The notes under the pieces were generated by a model. The model worked only from the letters and a program-made list of their open reading frames with translations, was not told where the DNA came from and made no database searches. 64,000 nucleotides of DNA. Source: Rathayibacter agropyri. Lineage in GTDB: Bacteria > Actinomycetota > Actinomycetes > Actinomycetales > Microbacteriaceae. Below are positions 29,424-39,127 of the stretch, in pieces. The stretch lies in contig NZ_JABRPL010000001.1 of NCBI RefSeq assembly GCF_013249015.1, positions 124,001 through 188,000 of the forward strand. Reading direction: 5' to 3'. Made by a program: the position numbers and the translations under genes. Positions within the stretch are counted from its first letter, which is position 1. Every line of letters begins with the position of its first letter.

Positions 29424-30881
29424 ATGACCATGCAGCAGGCCGGGCTCCGCTCTGGCGCGACTCCGCTCGCCGTGCGGATGCGCCCGCGCAGCCTCGAGGA
29501 GGTGGCGGGGCAGCGCCATCTGCTCACCCCGGGTTCTCCGCTGGTCGCCCTCGCCGCCGACACGACGGGCGAGCGGGGAGCCGTTTCGGTCATTCTCTGG
29601 GGTCCGCCGGGCACGGGTAAGACGACGCTCGCCCAGGCCGTTGCGCACTCGAGCGGGCGGCGCTTCGTCGAACTCTCCGCGGTCACTGCGGGAGTGAAGG
29701 ACGTGCGGCAGGTGATGGAGGAGGCGCTGTCCACTCGCGACCTGTACGGCACCTCCACGGTGCTGTTCCTAGACGAAATCCACCGCTTCACGAAGGCGCA
29801 GCAGGATGCACTGCTCCCCGGGGTCGAGAACGGCTGGGTCATCCTCATCGCCGCGACGACGGAGAATCCATCGTTCTCGGTGATCGCTCCGCTGATCTCG
29901 CGCTCCCTGCTGCTGACGCTGGAGCCGCTGAGCGATGACGATCTCGGCGTGCTGGTCGACCGCGCGCTGCATGACGAGCGCGGGCTGCGCGACTCCGTCG
30001 TGCTTGAGGAGGAGGCGCGCGCGAGCATCGTGCGCCTCGCGTCGGGTGATGCACGGCGGGCGCTCACAGCCCTCGAGGCGGCTGCCACGTCGGCGCGGTC
30101 CGAGGCGCGCGAGGCCGAGCGCGTAGCGCGGGCATCTGCCGCCGAGGAGGAGGACGACGAGGCCCCCGCCGACGAGGCTTCCGCCGACGAGGCTTCCGCC
30201 GACGAGGCCCCCGCCGACGAGACCGCGGAGCCGGCGCTGCCCGTCATCACGACGGAGGTCGTCGCCCGCGCGGTCGACCGGGCGCTGCTGCGCTACGACC
30301 GCAACGGCGACGAGCACTACGACGTCATCAGCGCCTTCATCAAGTCGATCCGAGGCTCCGACGTCGACGCCGCCCTGCACTACCTCGCGCGGATGATCGA
30401 GGCGGGGGAGGATCCGCGTTTCATCGCTCGCCGCATCATCGTCTCGGCCTCGGAGGACATCGGCATGGCCGACCCGCAGGCCCTCGTGGTCGCGATCGCC
30501 GCGGCCGACGCGGTGCAGTTCATCGGCATGCCGGAGGGTCGCATCCCGCTGGCGCAGGCCGTTGTGCATCTCGCCACGGCGCCCAAGTCGAACGCCTCCT
30601 ACTCCGCCATCGACGCCGCGATCGCCGATGTCCGCGCGGGCAAGGCCGGCCGGGTCCCGGCGCACCTGCGCGACGGGCACTACCCGGGAGCCAAACGCCT
30701 CGGCCACGGCAAGGGTTACCGCTACCCGCACGACGCTGACCTCGGCGTGCTTGAGCAGCAGTATCTGCCGGATGCGCTCCAGGGCGCCCGCTACTACCGG
30801 CCCACCGAGCACGGCAACGAGCGAGACGTCTCGGCGCGGCTCGCCAAACTGCTCCGGATCGTCCGCGGGTCGCGGGGCTGA
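29424..30881 (+). CDS. rarA: Replication-associated recombination protein RarA (MgsA)
   Basis: 485 residues. AAA+ ATPase with Walker [11 protein letters not shown], Walker [17 protein letters not shown], sensor 1 [10 protein letters not shown], and the C-terminal tetramerisation region [32 protein letters not shown] ... [13 protein letters not shown]. Acts at stalled replication forks. Unusual: between the lid subdomain and the C-terminal part (about residues 238-268) an acidic Ala-Asp-Glu insert is made of a perfect 15-bp tandem repeat. Two ATGs close together (29424 and 29430); the first is used here. Confidence 0.94.
   Translation: MTMQQAGLRSGATPLAVRMRPRSLEEVAGQRHLLTPGSPLVALAADTTGERGAVSVILWGPPGTGKTTLAQAVAHSSGRRFVELSAVTAGVKDVRQVMEEALSTRDLYGTSTVLFLDEIHRFTKAQQDALLPGVENGWVILIAATTENPSFSVIAPLISRSLLLTLEPLSDDDLGVLVDRALHDERGLRDSVVLEEEARASIVRLASGDARRALTALEAAATSARSEAREAERVARASAAEEEDDEAPADEASADEASADEAPADETAEPALPVITTEVVARAVDRALLRYDRNGDEHYDVISAFIKSIRGSDVDAALHYLARMIEAGEDPRFIARRIIVSASEDIGMADPQALVVAIAAADAVQFIGMPEGRIPLAQAVVHLATAPKSNASYSAIDAAIADVRAGKAGRVPAHLRDGHYPGAKRLGHGKGYRYPHDADLGVLEQQYLPDALQGARYYRPTEHGNERDVSARLAKLLRIVRGSRG
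30156..30221 (+). repeat. In-frame 15-bp minisatellite inside rarA
   Basis: Four 15-bp units starting GACGAG, of pattern P-S-S-P (GACGAGGCCCCCGCC or GACGAGGCTTCCGCC), plus a partial fifth unit. They encode repeats of D-E-A-(P/S)-A. Units 1 and 4 are identical, as are units 2 and 3. Copy number changes would keep the frame. Confidence 0.92.
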
Positions 30882-30923
30882 CGCGCTCCCTCCGATCCGT
30901 GCCTCCCAGGCGCTGCGGCCTGA

Positions 30924-31110
30924 TAGTCTTGCGAGGTTGCCCACCGCTCTGTAGCCGAGCGGAGCAGCACATCCCTCTGAATCGCGCAGTTCGCCACTGT
31001 GGTCACCCTTCCCCCGCACCCGCGGAGGACACGACCGCGGCGTCCGCTCTCCTTCCGGAGCCGGCGGACGAGAGCTGCGACCGAACCTCTCAGACCTTGG
31101 AAGGACCACA
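30924..31110 (+). promoter_or_regulatory. Candidate rpsD promoter and 180-nt leader
   Basis: TAGTCT at 30924-30929 is a possible -10, leaving about 175 nt of untranslated leader before the rpsD GTG. The leader holds an inverted pair GTCCGC/GCGGAC around 31039-31069 and a clear SD (GGAAGGAC) just before the start. S4 autoregulates its own mRNA in other bacteria; whether this leader does so is only a guess. Confidence 0.3.
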
Positions 31111-31740
31111 GTGTCGACCACCTCACGTACCCGATCGAAGACGCGCCTCTCGCGCGCCCTCGGCATCCCCCTGACCCCGAAGGCCGCCCGCTACCTCGAG
31201 AAGCGTCCCTACGCTCCCGGTGAGCACGGCCGCTCGAAGCGCAAGGCCGACTCCGACTACGCGGTCCGCCTGCGGGAGAAGCAGCGTCTGCGCGCCCAGT
31301 ACGGCATTCGCGAGAAGCAGCTGCGCATCGCCTTCCAGGAGGCGCGACGCACCCAGGGCCTGACCGGTGAGAACCTGGTCGAGCTCCTCGAAATGCGCCT
31401 CGACGCCCTCGTCCTTCGCTCGGGCTTCGCTCGTACCACTGCACAGGCGCGCCAGTTCGTCACCCACCGTCACATCATGGTGGACGGTAAGACGGTCGAC
31501 CGCCCCTCCTTCCGTGTGAAGCCGGGCCAGGTCATCCACGTCAAGACCCGCTCCGAGGGCACCGAGCCCTTCCAGGTCGCGGCCGCCGGCGGTCACGTCG
31601 ACGTCCTCCCCAAGACCCCGGGCTACCTCGAGGTCGAGATCGACAAGCTGCAGGCGACCCTCCTGCGTCGCCCGAAGCGCGCCGAGGTCCCCGTGACCTG
31701 CGAAGTGCAGCTCGTCGTCGAGTACTACGCGGCTCGCTGA
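31111..31740 (+). CDS. rpsD: 30S ribosomal protein S4
   Basis: 209 residues with the S4 N-terminal domain and the S4 RNA-binding domain (RLDALVLRSGFARTTAQARQFVTHRHIMVDGKTVDRPSFRVKPGQ). The zinc-finger cysteines found in some S4 proteins are absent (Cys-minus type). Binds 16S rRNA early in 30S assembly. Here rpsD is alone, outside the alpha operon, as usual in several actinobacteria. GTG start with SD GGAAGGAC; strong terminator downstream. Confidence 0.97.
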   Translation: MSTTSRTRSKTRLSRALGIPLTPKAARYLEKRPYAPGEHGRSKRKADSDYAVRLREKQRLRAQYGIREKQLRIAFQEARRTQGLTGENLVELLEMRLDALVLRSGFARTTAQARQFVTHRHIMVDGKTVDRPSFRVKPGQVIHVKTRSEGTEPFQVAAAGGHVDVLPKTPGYLEVEIDKLQATLLRRPKRAEVPVTCEVQLVVEYYAAR

Positions 31741-31754
31741 GTCCAGCCCCGCAC

Positions 31755-31786
31755 GAGGCCCCGGTGTCCGCACCGGGGCCTCTCTC
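31755..31786 (+). terminator. rpsD terminator
   Basis: AGGCCCCGGTG and CACCGGGGCCT form a perfect 11-bp stem with loop TCCG, followed by CTCTCGTTG. It lies 15 bp after the rpsD stop. Confidence 0.8.
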
Positions 31787-31839
31787 GTTGCCTGACGTAT
31801 AGGCTGGACTGCCGCATCTGGCGTCGAACGGAGGTCACC

Positions 31840-32256
31840 GTGTCCGGTGGAGACATCGCAGGGCTCATCGCCGCGGGGGTGTTCGCGATCCTGGTCGCGA
31901 TCGCCGCGATCCCGCTCTGGAAGCTCGGGCGGGTCTTCGACAGCACGAGCGAGGCCATTAAGCAGGCCAGTGACGGCCTGACCCCCATCCTCGACGAGTC
32001 GGCCTCCACCCTTCGCGAGGCAAACCAGCAGCTTGCGCGGGTCGACACGATTACGAAGGACGTGGCCGAGGTCACTGGGAACGTGAACGCTCTCGTCGCC
32101 CTCACCGCTGCGACCATCGGCGGACCACTCATCAAGCTCGCGGGTTTCACCGCTGGAGTCCGCGCCGTGCTCGTCGCCAGCCGCACCGCCGGGGACGCCG
32201 GCGCCGCCGTCGGACGAACCGCGGCGAAGCGCTCGAAGCGCGCGCGCTCGAAGTAG
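31840..32256 (+). CDS. DUF948 membrane protein
   Basis: 138 residues. One N-terminal membrane helix (IAGLIAAGVFAILVAIAAIPLW), then a helical DUF948-type region (VFDSTSEAIKQASDGLTPILDE ... VDTITKDVAEVTGNVNAL) and a basic C-terminal tail. Function unknown; similar to general-stress YtxG-like proteins. GTG start at 31840. It precedes a second small membrane protein and alaS, an arrangement conserved in actinobacteria. Confidence 0.8.
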   Translation: MSGGDIAGLIAAGVFAILVAIAAIPLWKLGRVFDSTSEAIKQASDGLTPILDESASTLREANQQLARVDTITKDVAEVTGNVNALVALTAATIGGPLIKLAGFTAGVRAVLVASRTAGDAGAAVGRTAAKRSKRARSK

Positions 32257-32331
32257 CCCGGCGACCGCGCCCTACAATCGAACGGGTTGTGGCGCCTCCG
32301 CGCCCGCCCCACTGCCGTGGAAGGAACACCC

Positions 32332-32523
32332 GTGAAGAACATCCTCCTGATCGTCATCGGGATCGGCCTCGGATTCGCGGTCGCCCATCAGATCTCGCGC
32401 ACTGAGGCGGGTGCTCGCCTGTTCGCCGACCTCAACCGCACGGCGAAGGAGCTCGGCGAGGCCGTCTCCGAGGGTTACCACCAGCGCGAGGCCGAGTTGA
32501 AAGCTGCCATCGGCGAGGGCTGA
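32332..32523 (+). CDS. Small single-span membrane protein
   Basis: 63 residues: a membrane helix at the start (NILLIVIGIGLGFAVAH) then a helical charged tail (GARLFADLNRTAKELGEAVSEGY). GTG at 32332 with SD GGAAGGA 6-7 nt upstream. I know of no function. It sits between the DUF948 gene and alaS; its stop overlaps an upstream alternative alaS ATG. Confidence 0.72.
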   Translation: MKNILLIVIGIGLGFAVAHQISRTEAGARLFADLNRTAKELGEAVSEGYHQREAELKAAIGEG

Positions 32524-32570
32524 TGCCTCGCCGCCCGACATCCGCGTACCGACCGACCGTAACGGAACCC

Positions 32571-35228
32571 ATGCAGACCGCAGACATTCGCACCCGCTGG
32601 CTCGACTACTTCGGGAGCCGCGGCCACACCGTGGTCCCGTCGGCCTCCCTTGTCAGTGAGGACCCGAGTCTCCTCTTCACTGTCGCGGGCATGGTGCCGT
32701 TCGTGCCGTACCTCACCGGAGTGGTGCCTGCGCCATATCCGCGCGCGACGAGCGTGCAGAAGTGCATCCGCACCAATGACATCGAGGAGGTCGGCAAGAC
32801 CCCCCGTCATGGAACGTTCTTCCAGATGAACGGCAACTTCTCCTTCGGCGACTACTTCAAGGAGGGCGCGATCGGTTACGCCTGGGAGTTACTCACCGGC
32901 GCCGAGAGCGACGGCGGCTTCGGCTTCGACGAGAAGGACCTGTGGGTCACCGTCTATAAGGACGACGACGAGGCCATCAGGCTGTGGAAGAAGATTGCGG
33001 GCCTACCCGACGAGCGGATTCAGCGCCTGGACAGGGACACCAACTACTGGTCCACCGGCCAGCCCGGCCCGGCGGGCCCCTGCTCCGAAATCTTCTTCGA
33101 TCGCGGCCCCGCCTATGGCAAAGACGGGGGTCCCGCTACCGACGACGACCGCTACGTCGAGATCTGGAATCTCGTCTTCATGCAGTACCTCCGCGGGGAG
33201 GGCACGAGCAAGGTCGACTTCGACATCCTCGGCGAACTGCCGCGCAAGAACATCGACACGGGCATGGGCCTGGAGCGCGTCGCGTTTCTCAAGCAGGGCG
33301 TCGAGAACATGTACGAGATCGACCAGGTGCGCCCGGTCCTGGACCGCGCGGCCGAACTCTCCGGCCGGCGCTACGGCGCCGTCCACGAGGACGACGTGCG
33401 GATGCGTGTCATCGCCGATCATGTGCGCTCCTCGCTGATGCTGCTCTCGGACGGCGTGACGCCCTCGAACGAGGGTCGCGGCTACATCCTCCGCCGTCTG
33501 ATGCGCCGGACGGTGCGCGCCATGCGCCTGCTCGGAGTGGACGCCGCGACGTTCCCCGAGCTCTTCACCGCCTCGCGCGATGCCATGGCGGCTGCCTACC
33601 CGGAGGTCTCGACCGAGTTCGAGCGTTTGTCGACCAGCGCCTACGGCGAGGAGGAGGCGTTCCTGCGCACCCTGGCCGCCGGCACCGAGATTCTCGACCT
33701 CGCCGTCCTCACGACCAAGAAGGCCCAGGCGCCGACGCTGCCCGGCGACACCGCGTTCCTCCTGCACGACACCTTCGGCTTCCCGATCGACCTCACCCTC
33801 GAGATCGCGGAGGAGTCGGGCCTCTCAGTCGACCGTGAAGCATTCGACTCGCTGATGACCGCGCAGCGCAACCGGGCGAAGGCCGACGCTCGGTCGAAGA
33901 AGTCGGCGCTGGCTGACCTCTCGGTCTATGCCGACTTCCGCGCGCACGGCGAAACGCTTTTCACGGGCTACGACGTGCTCGACACTCCTTCGCGGATCGT
34001 CGGCCTCATCGTCGGCGGCCACGCCGTCTCGAAGGCCGTCGCCGGCGACATCGCCGAGGTAATCCTCGAGGCCACGTCGCTCTACGCCGAATCGGGCGGA
34101 CAGGAGGCCGACGCCGGTCGCATCATCGGATCGGGTTTCGACCTCGAGGTGCTCGACGTGCAGAAGCCGGTGAAGGGACTCATCAGCCACACGGTGCAGG
34201 TGGCCAGCGGCGAGGTCGGAGTCGGCGACGCCGCCACCTCCGTTGTCGATCGCGACTGGCGTCGGGGCGCACAGCAGGCGCACTCGGGCACGCACCTGGT
34301 CCACGCCGCGCTGCGGCAGGTGCTCGGCCCGCAGGCGCACCAGTCCGGCTCCTACAACAAGGCCGGCTACCTTCGCCTCGACTTCTCGTGGAACCAGGCC
34401 CTCTCGCTCGACACACGCAGCGAGATCGAGGACATCGCCAACACCGCGATCCGCGACAACCTCGAGGTTGTCACGCGCGAACTGCCGCTTGACGAGGCGA
34501 AAGCGCTCGGCGCGATGGCGCTCTTCGGCGAAAAGTACGGCGACGTCGTGCGCGTGGTCGACATCGGCGGACCGTGGTCGCGCGAGCTGTGCGCGGGCAC
34601 CCATGTCGGGCGTTCCGCTGAGGTCGGGCTGATCAGCCTCGTGAGCGAGTCGTCCGTCGGGTCGACGAATCGCCGCGTGGAGTCGCTCGTCGGCCGCGAG
34701 GCCTTCCGGGAGCTCGCCGCTGAGCGCGCCCTGGTCAGCACGATCTCGTCGTCGCTGAAGACACCGCGCGAGCAGCTCCCGGAGCGCATCAGCGAGCTGG
34801 TAGCGAGCCTCAAGGCTGCCGAGAAACGCATCGCCGCGATCGAGGCGAGGGCCCTTGCCGACCGTGTCCCGGCGATCGCCGCGAACCGGCGCAGCATGAA
34901 CGGCACCACCGTCGTCGCCGAGAACATCGGCACCGCCGGATCGACCGACGAGCTGCGCTCGCTGGTCGTGTCCGTCCGCGAGCGGCTGGGCCAGGATCCG
35001 GCCGTCATTGCCCTCGCGGCGGACGTCGCAGGCAAGCCGGCCGTCATCGTCGCGACCAACCAGGCCGCACGCGACCAGGGCCGCCGTGCGGGAGTGCTCG
35101 CGAAGCGCGCCGCCGGGATCCTCGGCGGTGGTGGCGGTGGCAAGGACGACCTCGCGCAGGGTGGAGGGTCAAACGTGTCGATGATCGGCGCGGCCCTCGA
35201 AGCCGTGGTTCAGGAAGCGACGAACTGA
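32571..35228 (+). CDS. alaS: Alanyl-tRNA synthetase
   Basis: 885 residues. MQTADIRTRWLDYF at the normal family start; class II core with VPSASLV and FTVAGMVPFVPY; TPRHGTFFQMNGNFSFGDYFK; a central helical domain; the editing domain with HSGTHLVHAALRQVLG (HxxxH) and CAGTHVG; and a C-terminal Gly-rich C-Ala domain (GGGGGGKDDLAQGGG). Start taken at ATG 32571; an in-frame ATG at 32523 would add 16 residues not seen in the family. Confidence 0.96.
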   Translation: MQTADIRTRWLDYFGSRGHTVVPSASLVSEDPSLLFTVAGMVPFVPYLTGVVPAPYPRATSVQKCIRTNDIEEVGKTPRHGTFFQMNGNFSFGDYFKEGAIGYAWELLTGAESDGGFGFDEKDLWVTVYKDDDEAIRLWKKIAGLPDERIQRLDRDTNYWSTGQPGPAGPCSEIFFDRGPAYGKDGGPATDDDRYVEIWNLVFMQYLRGEGTSKVDFDILGELPRKNIDTGMGLERVAFLKQGVENMYEIDQVRPVLDRAAELSGRRYGAVHEDDVRMRVIADHVRSSLMLLSDGVTPSNEGRGYILRRLMRRTVRAMRLLGVDAATFPELFTASRDAMAAAYPEVSTEFERLSTSAYGEEEAFLRTLAAGTEILDLAVLTTKKAQAPTLPGDTAFLLHDTFGFPIDLTLEIAEESGLSVDREAFDSLMTAQRNRAKADARSKKSALADLSVYADFRAHGETLFTGYDVLDTPSRIVGLIVGGHAVSKAVAGDIAEVILEATSLYAESGGQEADAGRIIGSGFDLEVLDVQKPVKGLISHTVQVASGEVGVGDAATSVVDRDWRRGAQQAHSGTHLVHAALRQVLGPQAHQSGSYNKAGYLRLDFSWNQALSLDTRSEIEDIANTAIRDNLEVVTRELPLDEAKALGAMALFGEKYGDVVRVVDIGGPWSRELCAGTHVGRSAEVGLISLVSESSVGSTNRRVESLVGREAFRELAAERALVSTISSSLKTPREQLPERISELVASLKAAEKRIAAIEARALADRVPAIAANRRSMNGTTVVAENIGTAGSTDELRSLVVSVRERLGQDPAVIALAADVAGKPAVIVATNQAARDQGRRAGVLAKRAAGILGGGGGGKDDLAQGGGSNVSMIGAALEAVVQEATN

Positions 35229-35807
35229 ATGCCGCGGTTCGGCGTCAGGCTCGGGATCGACGTCGGTCGCTCCCGGATCGGGGTCGCCCGCTGCGACGCC
35301 GACGGTCTGCTCGCCGTGCCGGTAGAGACTGTTGCTCGCTCGAGTGCCGAGGGGGATTCGTCGGACATCATCAGGATCGTTCACCTCGCGGCCGAGTACG
35401 ATGCCCAAGCGATCATCGTCGGATTACCGTTGTCCCTGTCCGGGGCGGAGACGGCCTCTACCCAGGACGCGCGCAGCTTCGCTCGACGGCTGGCCGAGGC
35501 GGTGCCAGCCGCTGCGGTTCGGCTCGTGGACGAGCGGCTGTCGACGGTGACCGCCCAGGGCGCTCTGCACCGCTCTGGACGCAGCACACGCGGCTCCCGT
35601 GCCGTGATCGACCAGGTCGCCGCCGTGGTGATCCTGCAGCATGCCATCGATTCCGAGCGCTCCGCCGGCCCTCCGGCACCTTCGGCGCTCGAACCGAACG
35701 AAGGACCGATACGTGACCGACGTCCCCCCGAGCCGCCGCGACGCCCGCGCCGCAGAGTCCGCGCGGTCGACTCCGCCGCCCTCGAACCTGGAGCAGGCGC
35801 CGACTGA
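35229..35807 (+). CDS. ruvX: Putative pre-16S rRNA nuclease RuvX/YqgF
   Basis: 192 residues. RNase H-like fold: LGIDVGRSRIGVARCD, AIIVGLPLSLSG, VRLVDERLSTVTAQ, and RAVIDQVAAVVILQHAID. The YqgF family matures 16S rRNA. The start ATG follows the alaS stop directly. The C-terminal 40 residues (Pro/Arg-rich) lie beyond the conserved fold and are coded in DNA shared with mltG, 95 bp overlap in another frame. Confidence 0.9.
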   Translation: MPRFGVRLGIDVGRSRIGVARCDADGLLAVPVETVARSSAEGDSSDIIRIVHLAAEYDAQAIIVGLPLSLSGAETASTQDARSFARRLAEAVPAAAVRLVDERLSTVTAQGALHRSGRSTRGSRAVIDQVAAVVILQHAIDSERSAGPPAPSALEPNEGPIRDRRPPEPPRRPRRRVRAVDSAALEPGAGAD

Positions 35808-37014
35808 GAATGCGGTGCACGATCAGATCCACCGCCTCTTCACCGGACCCGAGGTCCCGGAGGCGAGAGGCCGCGGCGAAGCGGTCGCCGGCCAGGACGC
35901 CCGCGCCGCGTCCTCCCGCCGTCGCGGCTCCCGCGGTACCCGCGTCGCGAAGAAGCGCCGTAGCCACCGAGGACTGATCGGCGGCCTCCTCGCCTTCGGC
36001 GTCTTCGCAGCGCTTGTGGCGATTGCCGTCACGATTTTCATCGAGCCCGTCCGGGGCCTGTTCGCCGAGCCCGAGCCCACGGACTACACCGGCACGGGCA
36101 CGAGCGAAGTGCTGTTCACCATCCACCAGGGCGACGTCGGCAGCGACATCGCCAACAATCTCGTCTCGGACGGTGTGATCAAGTCGTACAAACCGTTCTA
36201 TAACCTGCTGCTCACCCGGAGTCCGGAGCCGGTGTTCCAGCCCGGCGCTTACTCGCTCAAGGCCGAGATGAGCGCGAAGGCCGCCCTGTCGGCGCTGCTC
36301 GACGCCGAGTCCACCCGCCTCGCCAACACGTTTGTCATTCCCGAGGGAACGGCGCTGAAGGCGGCGCTTCCCCTGATTGCGGACGGCACCGGCGTTGCGC
36401 TGGCCGACCTTGAGACGGCCGCCGCCGACTGGGGCTCGTTCGGTCTCCCGGCCGGAGCCACGAGCCTCGAAGGTTTCCTCTTCCCGGCGACGTATGACAT
36501 CCAGCCCTCGACCTCGGCCCACGACATCCTGAAGACGCTGGTCGACAGGATGTACAAGGCGCTCGATCAGGCCGGCGTGCCGGTCGATGACCGCTACCGT
36601 GTGGTCGTCTTCGCCTCCCTCATTCAGCGCGAGGCCCGCGTCGCGGCGGACTTTCCCAAGGTCGCGCGGGTGTTCCAGAATCGGATCGACCAGGGCTGGC
36701 GTCTGCAATCGGATGCGACGGTTGCCTACGGCACCGGAGCCACGAACCGGGTCTCGACGACCGACGCGGAGCGCGATGATGTGAACAATCCCTACAACAC
36801 CTATCAGCACGACGGACTGCCGCCCGCGCCGATCTCGAATCCCGGTGACGTCGCCATCGCCGCGGCCCTGCGGCCTGCCGACGGTACGTGGATGTACTTC
36901 GTCACCGTGAACCTCCAGACCGGGGAGACGGTGTACTCGACCACTGACGCTGAGCACACCGCGGCCGTGGCCCAGTGGCAAGCGTGGATGCGGGACCACC
37001 CGGAGTACCAGTGA
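35713..37014 (+). CDS. mltG: Endolytic murein transglycosylase MltG
   Basis: 433 residues. A long cytoplasmic Arg-rich N-terminus, one membrane helix (GLIGGLLAFGVFAALVAIAVTIFI, about 96-119), a LysM-like segment (FTIHQGDVGSDIANNLVSDGVI), and the YceG catalytic domain: LEGFLFPATYDI, the FASLIQREA motif with the catalytic Glu, QNRIDQGWRLQSDATVAYG and NPYNTYQHDGLPPAPISNPG. Cuts nascent peptidoglycan strands. GTG 35713 with SD GAAGGA. Overlaps ruvX by 95 bp and aroE by 4 bp. Confidence 0.93.
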   Translation: MTDVPPSRRDARAAESARSTPPPSNLEQAPTENAVHDQIHRLFTGPEVPEARGRGEAVAGQDARAASSRRRGSRGTRVAKKRRSHRGLIGGLLAFGVFAALVAIAVTIFIEPVRGLFAEPEPTDYTGTGTSEVLFTIHQGDVGSDIANNLVSDGVIKSYKPFYNLLLTRSPEPVFQPGAYSLKAEMSAKAALSALLDAESTRLANTFVIPEGTALKAALPLIADGTGVALADLETAAADWGSFGLPAGATSLEGFLFPATYDIQPSTSAHDILKTLVDRMYKALDQAGVPVDDRYRVVVFASLIQREARVAADFPKVARVFQNRIDQGWRLQSDATVAYGTGATNRVSTTDAERDDVNNPYNTYQHDGLPPAPISNPGDVAIAAALRPADGTWMYFVTVNLQTGETVYSTTDAEHTAAVAQWQAWMRDHPEYQ

Positions 37015-37862
37015 CGGCCGGGTGCCGGCTGGCAGTCCTCGGTTCGCCGATCGCGCACTCGAAGTCACCGGCGCTGCACGTCGCCGCCTACCGAGTGCTC
37101 GGTCTGGACTGGACGTACACGGCCGTCGAGACGACCGAGGCGACGTTGACGGCGGTCCTTGAACGCGCCTCCTGGCACGGTCTCTCGCTGACTATGCCGC
37201 TCAAGCACGCCGTGCGGCCGCTGCTCGCCGAGGAGGATCTCATCGCGCGGGCGACCGGCGCGGTGAATACGGTGCTGATCGACAGGTCCGGCGCTGCCCC
37301 CATGCTCCGCGGCTTCAACACCGACGTGGCGGGGATCGTGCGCGCCCTGAGCGAGGCGGGCGTCGTGAGCGCCGAGAGGGTCGAGATCCTGGGCGCAGGT
37401 GCAACCGCCGCCTCCGCTCTTGCCGCCGCGGCCGAGCTGGGAGCGACCCAGGCCGTCATCACGGTGCGGACACCCGCGAAAGCCGCTGCCCTGGCTCCGG
37501 TCGCGGCCGCCCTCGGCCTCGTGCTCGAGGTCAGGTCCTTCACCGAGTGGGGCGCGGGGGAGCCCGCTCCGCTCGTGATCTCGACCCTCCCCGGGGGCGC
37601 CGCCGACGGAGTCGACGTGCCCGACGCGGTCGTCGCGGCCTCAACCCTCTTCGACGTCGCCTACTCTCCGTGGCCGAGCGCACTTGCCCGGCGGTGGGGA
37701 TCGGCCGGCTCACCGGTCGTCTCGGGCCTGGGGATGCTGCTGCACCAGGCACTCGTGCAGGTGCGCATCTTCGTCGGGGGGGACCCCGCTGTTCCACTGG
37801 CCCGGGAAGCTGAGGTGCTGACCGCGATGCGTCGGGCCGTGGCGGCGGGTCCGCTGGGCTGA
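37011..37862 (+). CDS. aroE: Shikimate dehydrogenase
   Basis: 283 residues. [21 protein letters not shown] at the start binds shikimate; [10 protein letters not shown] holds the catalytic Lys; [21 protein letters not shown] and the NADP-binding [20 protein letters not shown] follow. Reduces 3-dehydroshikimate. GTG overlaps the mltG stop by 4 bp. First of the aroE-aroC-aroK-aroB run of the common aromatic pathway. Confidence 0.93.
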   Translation: MTAGCRLAVLGSPIAHSKSPALHVAAYRVLGLDWTYTAVETTEATLTAVLERASWHGLSLTMPLKHAVRPLLAEEDLIARATGAVNTVLIDRSGAAPMLRGFNTDVAGIVRALSEAGVVSAERVEILGAGATAASALAAAAELGATQAVITVRTPAKAAALAPVAAALGLVLEVRSFTEWGAGEPAPLVISTLPGGAADGVDVPDAVVAASTLFDVAYSPWPSALARRWGSAGSPVVSGLGMLLHQALVQVRIFVGGDPAVPLAREAEVLTAMRRAVAAGPLG

Positions 37863-37884
37863 GCGTGTGTGCCAGAATCGGAGG

Positions 37885-39102
37885 ATGCTCCGTTGGCTCA
37901 CGGCCGGGGAATCCCACGGTCCCGAACTCGTCGCCGTCCTCGAAGGACTGCCGGCGGGCGTTCCCGTCTCCCTCGACGACATTCGCGCCGATCTTGCACG
38001 TCGAAAGCTCGGCTATGGTCGCGGTGTCCGGATGAACTTCGAGCAGGACGAGCTGACGATCTCCTCCGGCGTCCGTCACGGCGCCACGATGGGCAGCCCC
38101 ATCGCGCTGCGGATTGGGAACACGGAGTGGCCGCGCTGGGTCGACGTGATGTCGGCCGAGCCCCGCGATCCCGAGACGCTGCCCAAGGGCCGCGGCGCCG
38201 CGCTGACCCGCCCGCGTCCGGGTCACGCCGATCTCGTCGGCATGCAGAAGTACGGCTTCGCGGAGTCGCGGAACGTTCTCGAGCGTGCCTCCGCTCGAGA
38301 GACCGCGGCCCGTGTCGCGCTCGGCGCCATCGCCCGCCGCTTCCTCGGCGAGCTGGGCATCACTCTTGTCAGCCACACCCTCGCCATCGGCCCGGTCCGC
38401 GTGCCCGAGGGTTCAGCGCTGCCGACGCCGGCCGACGTCGACACGTTGGACGCGGATCCGCTGCGCTGCCTCGACGCCGCCACGAGCGCCCTGATGGTCG
38501 CCGAAGTGGACCGAGCACACGAGGACGGCGACACCCTCGGCGGTGTCGTCGAGGTGCTGGCTTACGACCTGCCGCCCGGACTCGGCTCGTACGTGCACTG
38601 GGATCGTCGGCTCGACGCGCAACTCGCCGGCGCGCTGATGGGCATTCAGGCCATCAAGGGCGTCGAGGTCGGCGACGGGTTCTTGACGACGACGCGCCGC
38701 GGCTCAGAAGCGCACGACGAGCTCTTCCAGGGCCCGGATGGCATCGCGCGTTCCAGCGATCGAGCCGGCGGCACCGAGGGCGGGATGAGCACAGGCACCG
38801 TCCTGCGGGTGCGCGCCGGCATGAAGCCCATTGCGACTGTTCCGCATGCGCTGCGGACCGTGGATATCGCCACGGGCGAGGCGGCGGGCGCGCAGCACCA
38901 GCGCTCCGACGTGTGCGCGGTTCCGGCCTCCGGCGTCGTCGCCGAGGCTATGGTCGCCCTGGTGCTCGCTAACGCCGTGCTCGAGAAGTTCGGCGGCGAC
39001 AGCGTGGGGGAGACGCGCCGCAACCTCCAGGGCTATCTCGCGGCCCTTCCGGATGAGTTGCGCACCGTCGCCGCGACCGACCCGGCGCTCGGCCTCGCGT
39101 GA
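37885..39102 (+). CDS. aroC: Chorismate synthase
   Basis: 405 residues, [16 protein letters not shown] start, [37 protein letters not shown] (FMN region), [17 protein letters not shown]. Converts EPSP to chorismate with reduced FMN. ATG 37885 directly follows GGAGG, which is very close; a GTG at 37867 would add six residues not in the family. 22 bp after aroE. Confidence 0.95.
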   Translation: MLRWLTAGESHGPELVAVLEGLPAGVPVSLDDIRADLARRKLGYGRGVRMNFEQDELTISSGVRHGATMGSPIALRIGNTEWPRWVDVMSAEPRDPETLPKGRGAALTRPRPGHADLVGMQKYGFAESRNVLERASARETAARVALGAIARRFLGELGITLVSHTLAIGPVRVPEGSALPTPADVDTLDADPLRCLDAATSALMVAEVDRAHEDGDTLGGVVEVLAYDLPPGLGSYVHWDRRLDAQLAGALMGIQAIKGVEVGDGFLTTTRRGSEAHDELFQGPDGIARSSDRAGGTEGGMSTGTVLRVRAGMKPIATVPHALRTVDIATGEAAGAQHQRSDVCAVPASGVVAEAMVALVLANAVLEKFGGDSVGETRRNLQGYLAALPDELRTVAATDPALGLA

Positions 39103-39127
39103 TGCCGAGTTGCTCGGCCACGCGCTA

